NCBI GenBank assembly: GCA_943369355.1
Contig: CALRMX020000001.1
Coordinates: 310,001 to 374,000 of the forward strand
DNA: 64,000 nucleotides
Direction: 5' to 3'
Source of the DNA: UBA7662 sp943369355
GTDB taxonomy: Bacteria; Bacteroidota; Bacteroidia; UBA7662
Shown: one piece after another, positions 1-9,310 of the stretch
Numbering within the stretch: the first letter of the stretch is position 1
Layout of the letters: every line of letters starts with the position of its first letter
Program-made: the position numbers and the translations under genes
Notes under the pieces: generated by a model
Databases searched by the model: none
Told to the model about the DNA's origin: nothing
Seen by the model: the letters and a program-made list of their open reading frames with translations, nothing else

Positions 1-1448
1 CGTTAGACCTACCTTATCAGGTATTTGAAGATCAAAGGAGCGGTGAGACTTTAGGAATTCTTCAAAAAGTACGAATTGACGTAGAAAGACTTGTTTCAGC
101 TTTTGTAAACATTCTATTTACCTCTGTTGTAGGAATTGTATTTGTTATGATTTATGCCTACAACGTTTATTGGGCAATTGCTCCGGTATATTTTTCCGCA
201 GTTCCTCTCCTAGCTATTTTGAGTTCAGTCTTGAGCAAAAGAATTAAACGAATTCAAAAAACTATCGTAGGCGAAACAACCTCTCTGGCAGGAAGCACCA
301 CCGAATCCCTTAGGAATATTGAATTAGTCAAAAGTTTAGGGTTAGCAGAACAGGAAACCGCCAGATTGAATAGTATCACCAATAAAATTCTTGGGCTCGA
401 GCTTAAGAAGGTAAAGTACATCAGGAGTTTATCTTTTATCCAAGGAACCTTCGTGAATCTGATGAGAAACGGAATCCTTATGATGATGCTTTACCTCATT
501 TTTGCGGATAAAATTTCGGTCGGGCAATTCTTCAGCCTTTTCATTTATAGCTTCTTCATATTTGGACCATTGCAAGAACTAGGAAACATAATCAATATAT
601 ACAGAGAAGCTGAAGTATCTCTAAATAATTTCCAAAAAATACTAAATATACCTAAGGAAGAAAAAGCTGCTAATCCTGAAGCAATAGGCCCTTTAACTCA
701 ACTTCAATTTCAAAATGTAGGCTTCAAGCACCTTACTTCTAAACATCGAGCTTTAGATGGGGTGAGCTTCAAGGTAGAAAAAGGAGAAACCATAGCCTTT
801 GTAGGCCCTAGTGGATCTGGCAAAACAACTCTGGTTAAACTATTAGTTGGGTTATATCGACCTGAACAAGGTCAAATTTTGTACAATGACGTTGCTTCCG
901 ATAGAATTGATCTGGATGAGTTGAGACGAAACATAGGATTCGTTACTCAGGATACTCAACTCTTCGCGGGCACAATACGGGAAAATTTACAGTTTTCTTC
1001 ACCGGGTGCTACAGATGCTGAATGCTACGATGTTCTCGAAAAAGCAGCTTGTCAAAATTTGATGTCTAGAGCTGAGAACGGCTTAGATAGTGTCATCGGA
1101 GAAGGTGGCGTTAAGGTATCTGGTGGAGAAAAACAACGCTTGAGCATAGCAAGGGCATTATTAAGAAAACCTAAACTTCTAGTTTTCGATGAAGCAACTT
1201 CATCGTTGGACTCCATAACCGAAGAAGAAATAAGCACTACGATACGGGACCTTTCGGGGAATGGAGAACACATCACAATATTAATTGCCCATCGTTTAAG
1301 CACCATCATGCATGCAGACCGAATCTATGTCCTTGAAAAAGGTAAAATTATAGAATCTGGTCAGCACGACCACCTTTTAGAATTGAAGGGCCTATACTAC
1401 GCTATGTGGCGTCAACAAATCGGAGAAAGAACGACTATTGAAAGTTAA
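1..1448 (+). CDS. ABC exporter, fused permease/ATPase (5' end outside window)
   Basis: The reading frame is open from base 3, before the first ATG at 147, so the gene begins outside the window. The visible part holds the last transmembrane helices of an ABC exporter permease, followed by a complete nucleotide-binding domain: Walker A GPSGSGKTT, Q-loop region FVTQDTQLF, signature VSGGEKQRLS, Walker B LLVFDEATSSLD and H-loop LIAHRLST. This is the one-polypeptide half-transporter layout of MsbA-like exporters, which work as dimers in the inner membrane. The substrate cannot be told from sequence. It converges on fhs with 8 bases between stop codons and no obvious hairpin terminator. Confidence 0.9.
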   Translation, partial: LDLPYQVFEDQRSGETLGILQKVRIDVERLVSAFVNILFTSVVGIVFVMIYAYNVYWAIAPVYFSAVPLLAILSSVLSKRIKRIQKTIVGETTSLAGSTTESLRNIELVKSLGLAEQETARLNSITNKILGLELKKVKYIRSLSFIQGTFVNLMRNGILMMMLYLIFADKISVGQFFSLFIYSFFIFGPLQELGNIINIYREAEVSLNNFQKILNIPKEEKAANPEAIGPLTQLQFQNVGFKHLTSKHRALDGVSFKVEKGETIAFVGPSGSGKTTLVKLLVGLYRPEQGQILYNDVASDRIDLDELRRNIGFVTQDTQLFAGTIRENLQFSSPGATDAECYDVLEKAACQNLMSRAENGLDSVIGEGGVKVSGGEKQRLSIARALLRKPKLLVFDEATSSLDSITEEEISTTIRDLSGNGEHITILIAHRLSTIMHADRIYVLEKGKIIESGQHDHLLELKGLYYAMWRQQIGERTTIES

Positions 1449-1456
1449 ATAAGCCA

Positions 1457-3127
1457 TTAAAATAACCCAGTTATGTTTCCAGAATCATCGATATCGATTG
1501 ACTCAGCAGCTGGGGTATTTGGCAAGCCTGGCATGCGCATGATGTCGCCAGCTATCGGGATTAAAAACCCTGCACCAGCAGCAAATTCTACCTCTCTAAT
1601 CGTAATTGTAAAATTTCTTGGGGCATTAACAAGCTTGGGATTGTCGGAAAAGCTGTACTGAGTCTTAGCCATACATATCGGAAAGTTACCCAAACCAAGT
1701 TTATCAATTAGTTTTAGGTCGCTTATTGCTTTGGCCTGGAATTGAACTGCATCGGCGCGGTAAATTTCTTTGGCGATGGTACTTATTTTTTCTCTAGAGG
1801 ACATGTTATCCTGATAGATAAACCTATGCCTAGTTGTTTTGGATGCAGCTGTATCTACGATTATTTGAGCCAATTCAATTGCACCTTCCCCACCTTTTGA
1901 CCAGACGTTTACCACCGAAGCTTTAATTCCTTCCTTTTGGCAATTTTCTAAAACTGTCGACAACTCCAAATCTGTGTCATTTGGGAATTTATTAATTGCC
2001 ACTATCGGTTCTACACCAAATTTTCTAACGTTTTCGGCATGTTGGAACAAATTAGCCAATCCTACTTTAAGCAATGCAAGATTCTCATTATTCAGCTCAC
2101 CTAACTCACAGCCGCCATGATATTTCAATGCTCTCACTGTTGCTACTAAAACCACAACTTTGGGCGAAATCCCCCCATTCCTACACTTAAGGTCTAGAAA
2201 TTTTTCGCCACCCAAATCAAAAGCAAAACCTGCTTCAGTAACTACATAAGGCCTTAAACTCATTGCCATCCTCGTAGCAAGAATAGTATTTGTGCCCTGA
2301 GCGATGTTGGCAAATGGACCGCCATGCAAAATGACCGGGTTGGCAGCAAGAGTTTGAACGAGGTTAGGTTTAATCGCTTCTTTTAACAATGCTGCCATGG
2401 CTCCTTCGGCTTTTAAATCGCGCGCAAAAACTGGATTCCCAGAAAAGTCTTTTCCGACATAAATATTTCCTAATCTTTTTTTCAAATCGGAAATACTGGA
2501 ACTGAAGCATAAAATAGCCATCACTTCCGATGCAGCGGTTATATTGAATCCGGTCTCACGCATGAAACCATTAGTCGCCCCACCCATGCCAACGATAATT
2601 TCCCTCAAAGCCCGATCATTCATATCAAAGACCCTTTTCCAGCGAACAGTTCTGGGGTCAATATGTACATGAGGATTTTTTGCCTGGATGGCATTATCAA
2701 TCATCGCAGCTAACAAATTATTCGCTTTTTCAATAGCAGCGAAATCACCTGTAAAGTGCAAATTGATATCTTCCATGGGCAATACTTGAGAATAGCCCCC
2801 ACCTGTAGCTCCCCCTTTCATGCCGAACACGGGCCCCATAGAAGGCTCTCGTAATGCCGCTATTGCAGGTGCCCCAATTAAGTTTAATGCATCTGTGAGT
2901 CCAATACTTACTGTGGTTTTGCCTTCGCCTGCTGGAGTGGGTGTAATGGCCGATACCAAAATTAAACTAGATTTCTGTACCGTACTTTCATCTATTAAAT
3001 CAAGCGAAAGCTTTGCTTTATCTTTACCATAAGGGATGATTTTTTCAGCTGAGATACCACATTTTGTGGCTATTTCTTCAATCGGTTTCGCTTTGAATTG
3101 TCTCGCAATTTCTAGGTCTGTGGCCAT
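1457..3127 (-). CDS. fhs: formate--tetrahydrofolate ligase
   Basis: ATP-dependent ligation of formate to tetrahydrofolate, giving 10-formyl-THF for purine synthesis and initiator tRNA formylation. The 556-residue protein has the normal family length and carries the P-loop TPTPAGEGKTT near residue 70, the GGAxGGGYSQV segment and a C-terminal RMPGLP stretch. An in-frame TTG at 3145 would add six residues; I prefer the ATG at 3127, which gives the family-like start MATDLEIARQ. No folD or other one-carbon gene is adjacent. It is divergent from elbB across a 65-bp gap. Confidence 0.93.
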   Translation of the reverse strand: MATDLEIARQFKAKPIEEIATKCGISAEKIIPYGKDKAKLSLDLIDESTVQKSSLILVSAITPTPAGEGKTTVSIGLTDALNLIGAPAIAALREPSMGPVFGMKGGATGGGYSQVLPMEDINLHFTGDFAAIEKANNLLAAMIDNAIQAKNPHVHIDPRTVRWKRVFDMNDRALREIIVGMGGATNGFMRETGFNITAASEVMAILCFSSSISDLKKRLGNIYVGKDFSGNPVFARDLKAEGAMAALLKEAIKPNLVQTLAANPVILHGGPFANIAQGTNTILATRMAMSLRPYVVTEAGFAFDLGGEKFLDLKCRNGGISPKVVVLVATVRALKYHGGCELGELNNENLALLKVGLANLFQHAENVRKFGVEPIVAINKFPNDTDLELSTVLENCQKEGIKASVVNVWSKGGEGAIELAQIIVDTAASKTTRHRFIYQDNMSSREKISTIAKEIYRADAVQFQAKAISDLKLIDKLGLGNFPICMAKTQYSFSDNPKLVNAPRNFTITIREVEFAAGAGFLIPIAGDIMRMPGLPNTPAAESIDIDDSGNITGLF

Positions 3128-3192
3128 ACATCGAATCTTTTGCAACTCTAATTTCGGATAAAAATACCTATTTTAACAAAAAAGATTATCTT

Positions 3193-3888
3193 ATGAAAAA
3201 TCTACATTTTGCGGTTCTTTTATCGGGTTGTGGGGTTTACGATGGCAGTGAAATACATGAATCGGTACTTACTTTACTTGCAATCGACGAATGCGGTGGA
3301 TCCTATCAATGTATTGCCCCTTCTGGAAATCAATACCACGTAATTAATCATGTCGATGGTAGTGTACAGCCTCACTCCAGAAATATCATAGAAGAATCGG
3401 CGCGTATTGCCAGAGGGAACATTAAAAGCATTCACGAAATAAACGCAAGTGACTATGTTGGTCTCATTATTCCTGGTGGGTTTGGCGCTGCAAAAAATTT
3501 AAACCAATGGGCCATCGAAGGCCCAAATGGTGGAATATCTGAAGAAGTGAAGGATCTGATATTACAGTTCATTTCATCAAACAAGCCCATTGGTGCCATG
3601 TGTATGGGCCCAACTGTAGTGGCTAAAGCCTTGCAAAACAGTGGAATAACCGCTCGAATAACGGTAGGGAGTATTCATGCCGAATCTCCTTATGATATAG
3701 GTGCAATATCAATGGGGTTAGAATCAATCGGAATGGAGATAGTAATGAGAAAAAAAGATGAAGTGGAAGTAGACACAGAACATAAAATTGTAACTGCGCC
3801 TTGTTATATGATGGAATGCAGTATAAGTGACATTCGCGCAAATACGCTATTGCTAGTTCAATCAGTGATAACACTTATTTCACAATGA
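3193..3888 (+). CDS. elbB: ElbB-type glyoxalase / class I glutamine amidotransferase-like protein
   Basis: The protein begins with the ElbB signature SGCGVYDGSEIHE and has the nucleophile-elbow segment GAMCMGP with Cys137, as in the DJ-1/PfpI superfamily. The 231 residues are close to the usual 217-230. E. coli ElbB has been described as an isoprenoid biosynthesis-linked protein with weak glyoxalase activity; its physiological role is not settled. It is divergently transcribed from fhs and ends 5 bases before the convergent DUF2062 gene, so no room is left for a separate terminator. Confidence 0.88.
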   Translation: MKNLHFAVLLSGCGVYDGSEIHESVLTLLAIDECGGSYQCIAPSGNQYHVINHVDGSVQPHSRNIIEESARIARGNIKSIHEINASDYVGLIIPGGFGAAKNLNQWAIEGPNGGISEEVKDLILQFISSNKPIGAMCMGPTVVAKALQNSGITARITVGSIHAESPYDIGAISMGLESIGMEIVMRKKDEVEVDTEHKIVTAPCYMMECSISDIRANTLLLVQSVITLISQ

Positions 3889-3893
3889 CCTGT

Positions 3894-4322
3894 TTAAGCT
3901 TTATATCTTCTCAGTAATAAGAACAACACCAATGAAACGGGGAGGCAAATAGTAATCCATCCAACTACAGCTGAAAAACCAAGTTCATAAAAAAAACTCC
4001 CAAATAAATTTAGCTCTGATAATTGTGCGGTTAACTGACTAGTAGTAGGTAACTCTCGCCCTAAAATTCTTCCTCCAAAAAGTGTAAAAGGAATGATTAA
4101 AGCCAGTTGCAAAGGATACAAACCATAAAGTATTAACAAGACTAAAGGAACATTAAGTCGAAACACCCAACAAATCACCAAAACGATGGCTGTTACAGGT
4201 CCGATAATTGGAAACATAGCTGCAAAAAAAGCGAATGCAACTGTAGCAGCTACATTCGCTCTATTCCCATTAGATGTAAAAAAAGCTAGAACCTTGTTAA
4301 CGAATTCACCTATCCTTTTCAC
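3894..4322 (-). CDS. DUF2062 family small membrane protein
   Basis: This 142-residue protein has about three hydrophobic segments: roughly residues 28-55, 58-80 and 110-135. The first carries the alanine/glycine-rich pattern FAAMFPIIGP typical of DUF2062 inner-membrane proteins. The start is GTG at 4322, giving MKRIGEF; no in-frame ATG lies upstream. The family function is unknown; in some genomes it is attached to glycosyltransferases, but none is present here. Confidence 0.7.
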   Translation of the reverse strand: MKRIGEFVNKVLAFFTSNGNRANVAATVAFAFFAAMFPIIGPVTAIVLVICWVFRLNVPLVLLILYGLYPLQLALIIPFTLFGGRILGRELPTTSQLTAQLSELNLFGSFFYELGFSAVVGWITICLPVSLVLFLLLRRYKA

Positions 4323-4455
4323 GTTTCAAAACTCGAAGAATTAATGCTATTAATAGCGGGTTCACAAAAAAATCATGTCAAAGTGTGGTCTACATCACTG
4401 GAAATCTTTCGGGACTATCTCAAATTACTTAACATTGTCGCATAATTTTTTTTGT

Positions 4456-5685
4456 ATGCAAAAGATTAAGGTAACAAACCCTGTTGTTGAACTCGATGGT
4501 GATGAAATGACCAGAATAATTTGGAAATACATCAAGGACAAACTTATTCTCCCCTATTTAGATGTGGAGATTAAATATTTTGACCTTGGAATGGAATATA
4601 GAGATGCTACCAACGACCAAGTAACGGTTGAAGCTGCTGAAGCCATAAAAAAGTACAATGTGGGCATTAAGTGTGCTACCATTACACCAGATGAGGCCAG
4701 GGTACAGGAATTTGGTTTAAAGCAAATGTGGAAGTCGCCAAATGGAACTATCCGAAATATTCTCGATGGAACAGTTTTCAGAGAACCGATTGTGATTAAT
4801 AATATTCCCAGACTAGTTCCCAATTGGACAGCCCCAATCTGCATTGGGCGTCATGCTTTCGGCGACCAGTATAGAGCTACTGATTTTGTGACTAAAGGTA
4901 AGGGAAAGCTTACCATTAAATTCGAAGGAGAAGATGGTAGCGTAATTCAACATGAGGTTTATAATTTCAAAGATGATGGTGTTGCCTTGGCTATGTACAA
5001 TACGGATGAGTCAATAATTGGATTTGCCCGTGCTTGCTTTAACCAAGCCCTGATTAAAAAATGGCCATTATACTTATCAACCAAAAACACGATTCTCAAA
5101 AAATACGACGGAAGGTTTAAGGACATCTTCGAATCTATTTACCAAAAAGAATTTAAAACTCAATTTGGAGCGGCTGGAATTACCTATGAACACCGTTTAA
5201 TTGACGATATGGTTGCATCTGCTTTGAAGTGGAACGGCAACTTTGTGTGGGCTTGTAAAAACTACGATGGCGATGTGCAGTCAGATACCGTAGCACAAGG
5301 ATTTGGATCATTAGGATTAATGACTTCTGTATTAGTTACACCCGATGGAAAAACAATGGAAGCTGAAGCCGCGCATGGCACGGTAACTAGGCATTTTCGC
5401 ATGCATCAGCAAGGAAAAGCTACCAGTACAAATCCTATTGCTTCTATTTTTGCTTGGACAAGAGGTTTGGCCTTTCGAGGCAAGTTAGATGAGAATACGG
5501 CTTTAATAAATTTTTGCAACGCTTTAGAATCGGTGTGTATTGAAACAGTTGAAGCTGGATTTATGACTAAGGATTTAGCTGTTTGTATTCATGGAAACGG
5601 AGTTAAACATGGAGAGCACTATTTGAACACGGAAGAGTTTTTGGATAAGCTCGATGAAAACCTTAGAAACAAATTAAATAAATAA
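4456..5685 (+). CDS. icd: NADP-dependent isocitrate dehydrogenase, eukaryotic-type
   Basis: Oxidative decarboxylation of isocitrate to 2-oxoglutarate in the TCA cycle. The sequence is of the short homodimeric type related to mitochondrial and cytosolic IDH, not the E. coli Icd type: it starts VTNPVVELDGDEMTRIIW, has the substrate-binding segments TITPDEARV and SPNGTIRN, and the NADP-site region AAHGTVTRHFR. The frame is open from 4375, but the ATG at 4456 gives a 409-residue protein of normal family length, so the 27 upstream codons are unlikely to be translated. A strong hairpin terminator follows 3 bases or so after the stop. Confidence 0.93.
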   Translation: MQKIKVTNPVVELDGDEMTRIIWKYIKDKLILPYLDVEIKYFDLGMEYRDATNDQVTVEAAEAIKKYNVGIKCATITPDEARVQEFGLKQMWKSPNGTIRNILDGTVFREPIVINNIPRLVPNWTAPICIGRHAFGDQYRATDFVTKGKGKLTIKFEGEDGSVIQHEVYNFKDDGVALAMYNTDESIIGFARACFNQALIKKWPLYLSTKNTILKKYDGRFKDIFESIYQKEFKTQFGAAGITYEHRLIDDMVASALKWNGNFVWACKNYDGDVQSDTVAQGFGSLGLMTSVLVTPDGKTMEAEAAHGTVTRHFRMHQQGKATSTNPIASIFAWTRGLAFRGKLDENTALINFCNALESVCIETVEAGFMTKDLAVCIHGNGVKHGEHYLNTEEFLDKLDENLRNKLNK

Positions 5686-5686
5686 A

Positions 5687-5716
5687 TAAAAAAGCCCCGA
5701 TTTTCGGGGCTTTTTT
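5687..5716. terminator. Bidirectional intrinsic terminator after icd
   Basis: A 7-bp stem GCCCCGA / TCGGGGC (5694-5700 and 5704-5710) with a 3-base loop is flanked by an A-run on the left and six T on the right. It can therefore terminate icd from the left and the convergent DUF6580 gene from the right. Confidence 0.9.
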
Positions 5717-5740
5717 GATTTTAAACATGCTATACTTAGA

Positions 5741-6304
5741 CTATTTGCTTGATTTCTGGGGAAGAAGAAGTGGATATTTTTGCTGGGCAAAATGGTGAAT
5801 GCCAAAAATTGTCGCAGAAAAAAACAAATCTCCAGCTACGCTATTTTGAATGAATGGTACCGCTGCAAGGTAGCATGCTCCCAAACCTGAAATAGTTTGA
5901 GGATACATACTTCCTTCAAGCCAAACCATGAAGTTCGAAGTCAAAAAGAAAATAGCTGAAGCAGAAATACTACGAATACCAATCGATTTAAGCGAAATTC
6001 TTCGGGTAGTACTACCAATCCATGTAATGAGTAAATATGTTCCATAAATCACCATAGGTCCCGACTGAAAAGGGTAACTCAAATCGTTATACCCATACAA
6101 TATGCTATTCACAAGTAAGTCACTCATAACTGCTATTACGAATACCACTAGGTAGCGCATCGAGGAAACCGGGATAAACGCCCCTGCAAACAAGGCAATT
6201 GCAGCCATAGGACTAAAATTAACCGGATGAGGCATTAATCTAGTCAAAGAAAGAATGACTAACATCGATGTTAGTGTTAGGATTCTGGTGGTATTGCTGT
6301 TCAT
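5741..6304 (-). CDS. DUF6580-like multi-pass membrane protein
   Basis: A 187-residue hydrophobic protein with about five or six membrane segments and the conserved opening PHPVNFSPMAAIALFAGA seen in the DUF6580 group, which resembles S-components of ECF vitamin transporters. An in-frame TTG at 6325 would extend it, but that codon lies inside a good TAnnTTTG promoter element, so the ATG at 6304 (MNSNTTRI) is preferred. Its neighbour on the same strand is a YhhQ-family transporter, another small carrier for a cofactor precursor. The substrate is unknown; the transporter role is inferred from family resemblance only. Confidence 0.65.
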   Translation of the reverse strand: MNSNTTRILTLTSMLVILSLTRLMPHPVNFSPMAAIALFAGAFIPVSSMRYLVVFVIAVMSDLLVNSILYGYNDLSYPFQSGPMVIYGTYLLITWIGSTTRRISLKSIGIRSISASAIFFLTSNFMVWLEGSMYPQTISGLGACYLAAVPFIQNSVAGDLFFSATIFGIHHFAQQKYPLLLPQKSSK

Positions 6305-6322
6305 AAAGAAAGTTGTGAGCGA

Positions 6323-6350
6323 CAAAGTTAATCAAACAAGATTAATTCAA
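6323..6350 (-). promoter_or_regulatory. Candidate Bacteroidota promoter for the DUF6580 gene
   Basis: On the minus strand TTG (6350-6348), 17 bases, then TAACTTTG (6330-6323), matching the Bacteroidota TTTG / TAnnTTTG pattern. It lies 18 bases before the ATG at 6304 and overlaps the last codons of the upstream transporter gene. Confidence 0.55.
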
Positions 6351-7141
6351 TAACGTGATATAGCATTATCCGCTTGGGCTTCCATTTTCATTTTTACGGC
6401 CAAATTATCCCCCAAATAATTTTCAATCATAAAATGAACGACATAAAGTACTGGTGTGAGAAGAAGAGCTACGAGAAATTTATAGGAGTAATTAAGTATA
6501 CAGATGCTAATTACTAAAGTAAAATCCCAACCAGCACCAATATAAAAGGCTATAAAAAGAACCACGAACGAGTCAATAAACTGTGAAACAAGCGTAGAAC
6601 CAGTTGCACGTGCCCAGATGTACTTTTCACCAGTCATGGTCTTTACCTTGTGAAATACATACACATCTACAAATTGACCTATTAAAAAGGCAATGAGCGA
6701 ACCTGCAATTATCCATAATCCTTGTCCAAAAACAGCATCAAAAGCTGACTGCATATTACCCACTCCTTTCGCCGCCTGACTCCCTACCCAAAATTCAGCT
6801 GGTTCCAAATCTACTGCCAAGTAAATTATCCCAAATGCAAACAGTATGATTCCAGCTGCAAACCAAGAGAATATTTTCACCCCAGATTTGCCATAGTACT
6901 CATTGATCAAATCGGTCATGATAAAAACTATGGGCCAAAGCAAAACACCAGCCGTTAAATTAAAACCTAATCCTGTAGTTCCTAGAATGTTCAGCTGCAG
7001 TGGTTCTAAGTCAAAACTTCTTTCCAATGAAAAAATTTTCACGCCAATGAATTCTGCAAGTAGAGCATTGGCAATGAAAAAACCACCTAAGACTAAAAAC
7101 AAGTATACTTTTTTGCTTTCCCACATATTGAGTTCTCTCAT
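6347..7141 (-). CDS. yhhQ: Queuosine precursor transporter, YhhQ family
   Basis: This integral membrane protein of 264 residues matches the YhhQ/VUT family: N-terminal FIANALLAEFIGVKIF, the loop TDLINEYYGK, GQFVDVYVFHKVK and ATGSTLVSQFIDSFVVLFIAF (the last is quoted here only as a landmark around residues 180-200). YhhQ in E. coli imports preQ0/preQ1 for queuosine tRNA modification. The ATG at 7141 is used; a second in-frame ATG five codons later (MWESKK) is an equally plausible start. Substrate assignment rests on family knowledge. Confidence 0.82.
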   Translation of the reverse strand: MRELNMWESKKVYLFLVLGGFFIANALLAEFIGVKIFSLERSFDLEPLQLNILGTTGLGFNLTAGVLLWPIVFIMTDLINEYYGKSGVKIFSWFAAGIILFAFGIIYLAVDLEPAEFWVGSQAAKGVGNMQSAFDAVFGQGLWIIAGSLIAFLIGQFVDVYVFHKVKTMTGEKYIWARATGSTLVSQFIDSFVVLFIAFYIGAGWDFTLVISICILNYSYKFLVALLLTPVLYVVHFMIENYLGDNLAVKMKMEAQADNAISRY

Positions 7142-7153
7142 GCTTATAAAACC

Positions 7154-7161
7154 TATTTTTG
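7154..7161 (+). promoter_or_regulatory. Candidate -7 promoter element for the alcohol dehydrogenase gene
   Basis: TATTTTTG is a perfect TAnnTTTG match 27 bases before the ATG at 7189. The nearest upstream TTG (7128-7130) is 23 bases away, longer than ideal. Confidence 0.4.
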
Positions 7162-7188
7162 AATAATCTTGTTCTGACCTTTTGAAGT

Positions 7189-8334
7189 ATGATAAATTTC
7201 AGTGTTTTTAACCCAACTCGAGTACATTTTGGACGTAAAGTAGCACACCAAATTGGTAGTGACGCAAAATTATTCGGAAATAAGGCTCTAATACTTATTG
7301 GTAAAGGGTCTGTAAAAAAGAATGGAATACTTCACGATGTGTGTTCGGCACTTGATAACGCAGGTATCGAATGGTGTTTATTCGAAGGGATTAAATCTAA
7401 TCCGGTGTATGAAGACGCCGACAATGCTGTACACTTATCTAAATCCTTCGGAGCAGATATGATCATTGCTGTAGGAGGCGGTTCTGTAATCGACACGGCA
7501 AAAAGCGTGGCAGTAGGTCATTTTGTTAATCATAGTGTGTGGGAGTTTTTCAAAGGGAACGGAATACTTCCCCAAAGAGCACTACCACTTTTTGTTGTAC
7601 TTACTTTAGCCGCCACAGGAACCGAGATGAATCGATTTACGGTGCTGCAAGACACCCTAAATAGGAATAAACGTGGATGGGGTCATGAATTACTTTATCC
7701 CAAAGTCGCCTATCTCGACCCTACCTACACCTACTCTGTTCCATCAGATTATACCGCTTATGGCGTCTCGGATATGTTGGCACATACCTTTGAGTTGTAT
7801 TTCGGAGTCGATAATGCACCTCTCAGTGATCATTTCGCTACTGACGTTGTGAAATTAGGATTTGAGTATGGCCCTTTAGCCGTTCAGCAAGCTAATCATT
7901 ACGAAGCCAGAGCGAATATTCTTTGGTTATCTACGGTAGCGCTCAATGGAACTTTGCAATCGGGTAAAAAGACAGGTGATTTTGGTGTACACGCCTTTGA
8001 ACATGTGCTTAGCGTGCTGTATGATATCCCTCATGGTGCAGGACTTAGCGTAGTTTATCCCGCCTGGATGAAACATTTCTACAATAAGATAGAAGATAAA
8101 CTGAATTTCATGGCAAATCGAGTCTTGGGCAACGAAAAAACCGGAATTGATTTCATTGCCGAACTTGAATATTTCTATAGCCTCATCGGAACTCCAAAAC
8201 GTTTGTCTGAAATTGGAATACACAGCGAAAAGCATCAGGAAATTTTAGAAGCGCTCGTTCAAAACCAGGTGAGAGGTGCTTATTTCGATATGAACTTAGA
8301 TGATTATAAAGCCTTGTTAAAGCTTATGGCTTAA
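7189..8334 (+). CDS. Iron-containing alcohol/aldehyde dehydrogenase, YqhD/BdhA type
   Basis: NAD(P)H-dependent interconversion of alcohols and aldehydes. The 381-residue protein has the nucleotide-binding GGGSVIDTAK near residue 98 and four metal ligands spaced as in YqhD: Asp195, His199, His268 and His282 (in SDMLAHTFE and GVHAFEH...IPHG). The typical partner of this subgroup is NADPH, and the physiological role is often aldehyde detoxification; neither can be proven here. Its stop codon overlaps the stop of the convergent HMG-CoA lyase gene by 4 bases. Confidence 0.9.
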   Translation: MINFSVFNPTRVHFGRKVAHQIGSDAKLFGNKALILIGKGSVKKNGILHDVCSALDNAGIEWCLFEGIKSNPVYEDADNAVHLSKSFGADMIIAVGGGSVIDTAKSVAVGHFVNHSVWEFFKGNGILPQRALPLFVVLTLAATGTEMNRFTVLQDTLNRNKRGWGHELLYPKVAYLDPTYTYSVPSDYTAYGVSDMLAHTFELYFGVDNAPLSDHFATDVVKLGFEYGPLAVQQANHYEARANILWLSTVALNGTLQSGKKTGDFGVHAFEHVLSVLYDIPHGAGLSVVYPAWMKHFYNKIEDKLNFMANRVLGNEKTGIDFIAELEYFYSLIGTPKRLSEIGIHSEKHQEILEALVQNQVRGAYFDMNLDDYKALLKLMA

Positions 8335-9206
8335 TGATACCTTCCAAATATCTCAGTAGCAGTAAGTTGTGCCTTGTGAAGTGCTTCAATATTCAAGTCT
8401 AGCTCAATCCCATTTTTCCTGAAATATTGTATCATTATTTCGGTGGCCATATTACCCACTAAATCATCATTCGCCATAGGGCAACCACCGTATCCAAGTA
8501 ATGCTCCATCAAACCTCGAGCAACCTGATTTATATGCTGCTTCAAGCTTTTGCTGTCGAACAGCAGGATGACTGTGTAGGTGAACGCCGAATTCTACTTG
8601 CGGGTAAAATGGCGTGATGGCTGTATATACTTCATTGATTTGTTCTGGAGATGCTACACCTACGGTATCGGAAAACGACATGATAGTAATATCAAGCTCG
8701 GCAATTTTATCTACCCATTCTTGTACTAATTCAGTACTGTATGCTTCTCCATAGGGGTTGCCAAAACCCATAGATAAGTACACAACCAGCTTTCTATTTT
8801 TAGATGAACACAATTCTTGAATTTCGTGGAGCAGCGTGAATGATTGCTCGATGGATAGATTGGTATTCCGCTTTTGGAATATTTCAGATACCGAAAAAGG
8901 ATAGCCCAGATATTCAATCTCATCAAATGAACACGCATCTAAAGCACCTCTTTTATTGGCTACTATGGCCAATAGTTTTGTCGCACTCTTATGTAAAAGT
9001 AACTTCTTGACAATCTCTCGGGTATCCTTCATTTGAGGAATAGCCTTTTCTGACACAAAACTTCCAAAGTCTAGCGTATCAAACCCTATTTCCAGCAGTT
9101 CATTTAGGTACTTCACCTTTAAATCAGTCGGGATGAACGTATGAATGCCCTGCATGGCATCTCTTGGGCACTCAATTAGCTTAATCCGTTCCTTGTTCTT
9201 TTCCAC
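8331..9206 (-). CDS. Hydroxymethylglutaryl-CoA lyase
   Basis: Cleaves HMG-CoA to acetyl-CoA and acetoacetate, the last step of leucine breakdown. The 291-residue TIM-barrel protein begins LIECPRDAMQGI, has the metal-binding HLHSHPA segment and the family signature GYGGCPMANDDLVGNMATE near residue 255, with the signature Cys present. The start codon is GTG at 9206. No other leucine-degradation gene is adjacent, so the pathway link is from family knowledge. Confidence 0.88.
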   Translation of the reverse strand: MEKNKERIKLIECPRDAMQGIHTFIPTDLKVKYLNELLEIGFDTLDFGSFVSEKAIPQMKDTREIVKKLLLHKSATKLLAIVANKRGALDACSFDEIEYLGYPFSVSEIFQKRNTNLSIEQSFTLLHEIQELCSSKNRKLVVYLSMGFGNPYGEAYSTELVQEWVDKIAELDITIMSFSDTVGVASPEQINEVYTAITPFYPQVEFGVHLHSHPAVRQQKLEAAYKSGCSRFDGALLGYGGCPMANDDLVGNMATEIMIQYFRKNGIELDLNIEALHKAQLTATEIFGRYH

Positions 9207-9310
9207 TATTAAATTTCTTTTTCGTCCACTCTTGGTTCATTTCCTTGGAAAATGCCTCAAATCCTGTTAATTTTCAGCGTTTTTCGCAAAAGCCGAAAAA
9301 ACACCCCGGC

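Noticed and set aside
4346..4357. 12-bp palindrome GCTATTAATAGC upstream of icd
   Set aside because: A palindrome of this size is expected more than ten times by chance in 64 kb, and there is no second copy nearby.
4375..4455. 27-codon N-terminal extension of icd
   Set aside because: The extra residues do not match the family and the ATG at 4456 gives a normal-length enzyme.
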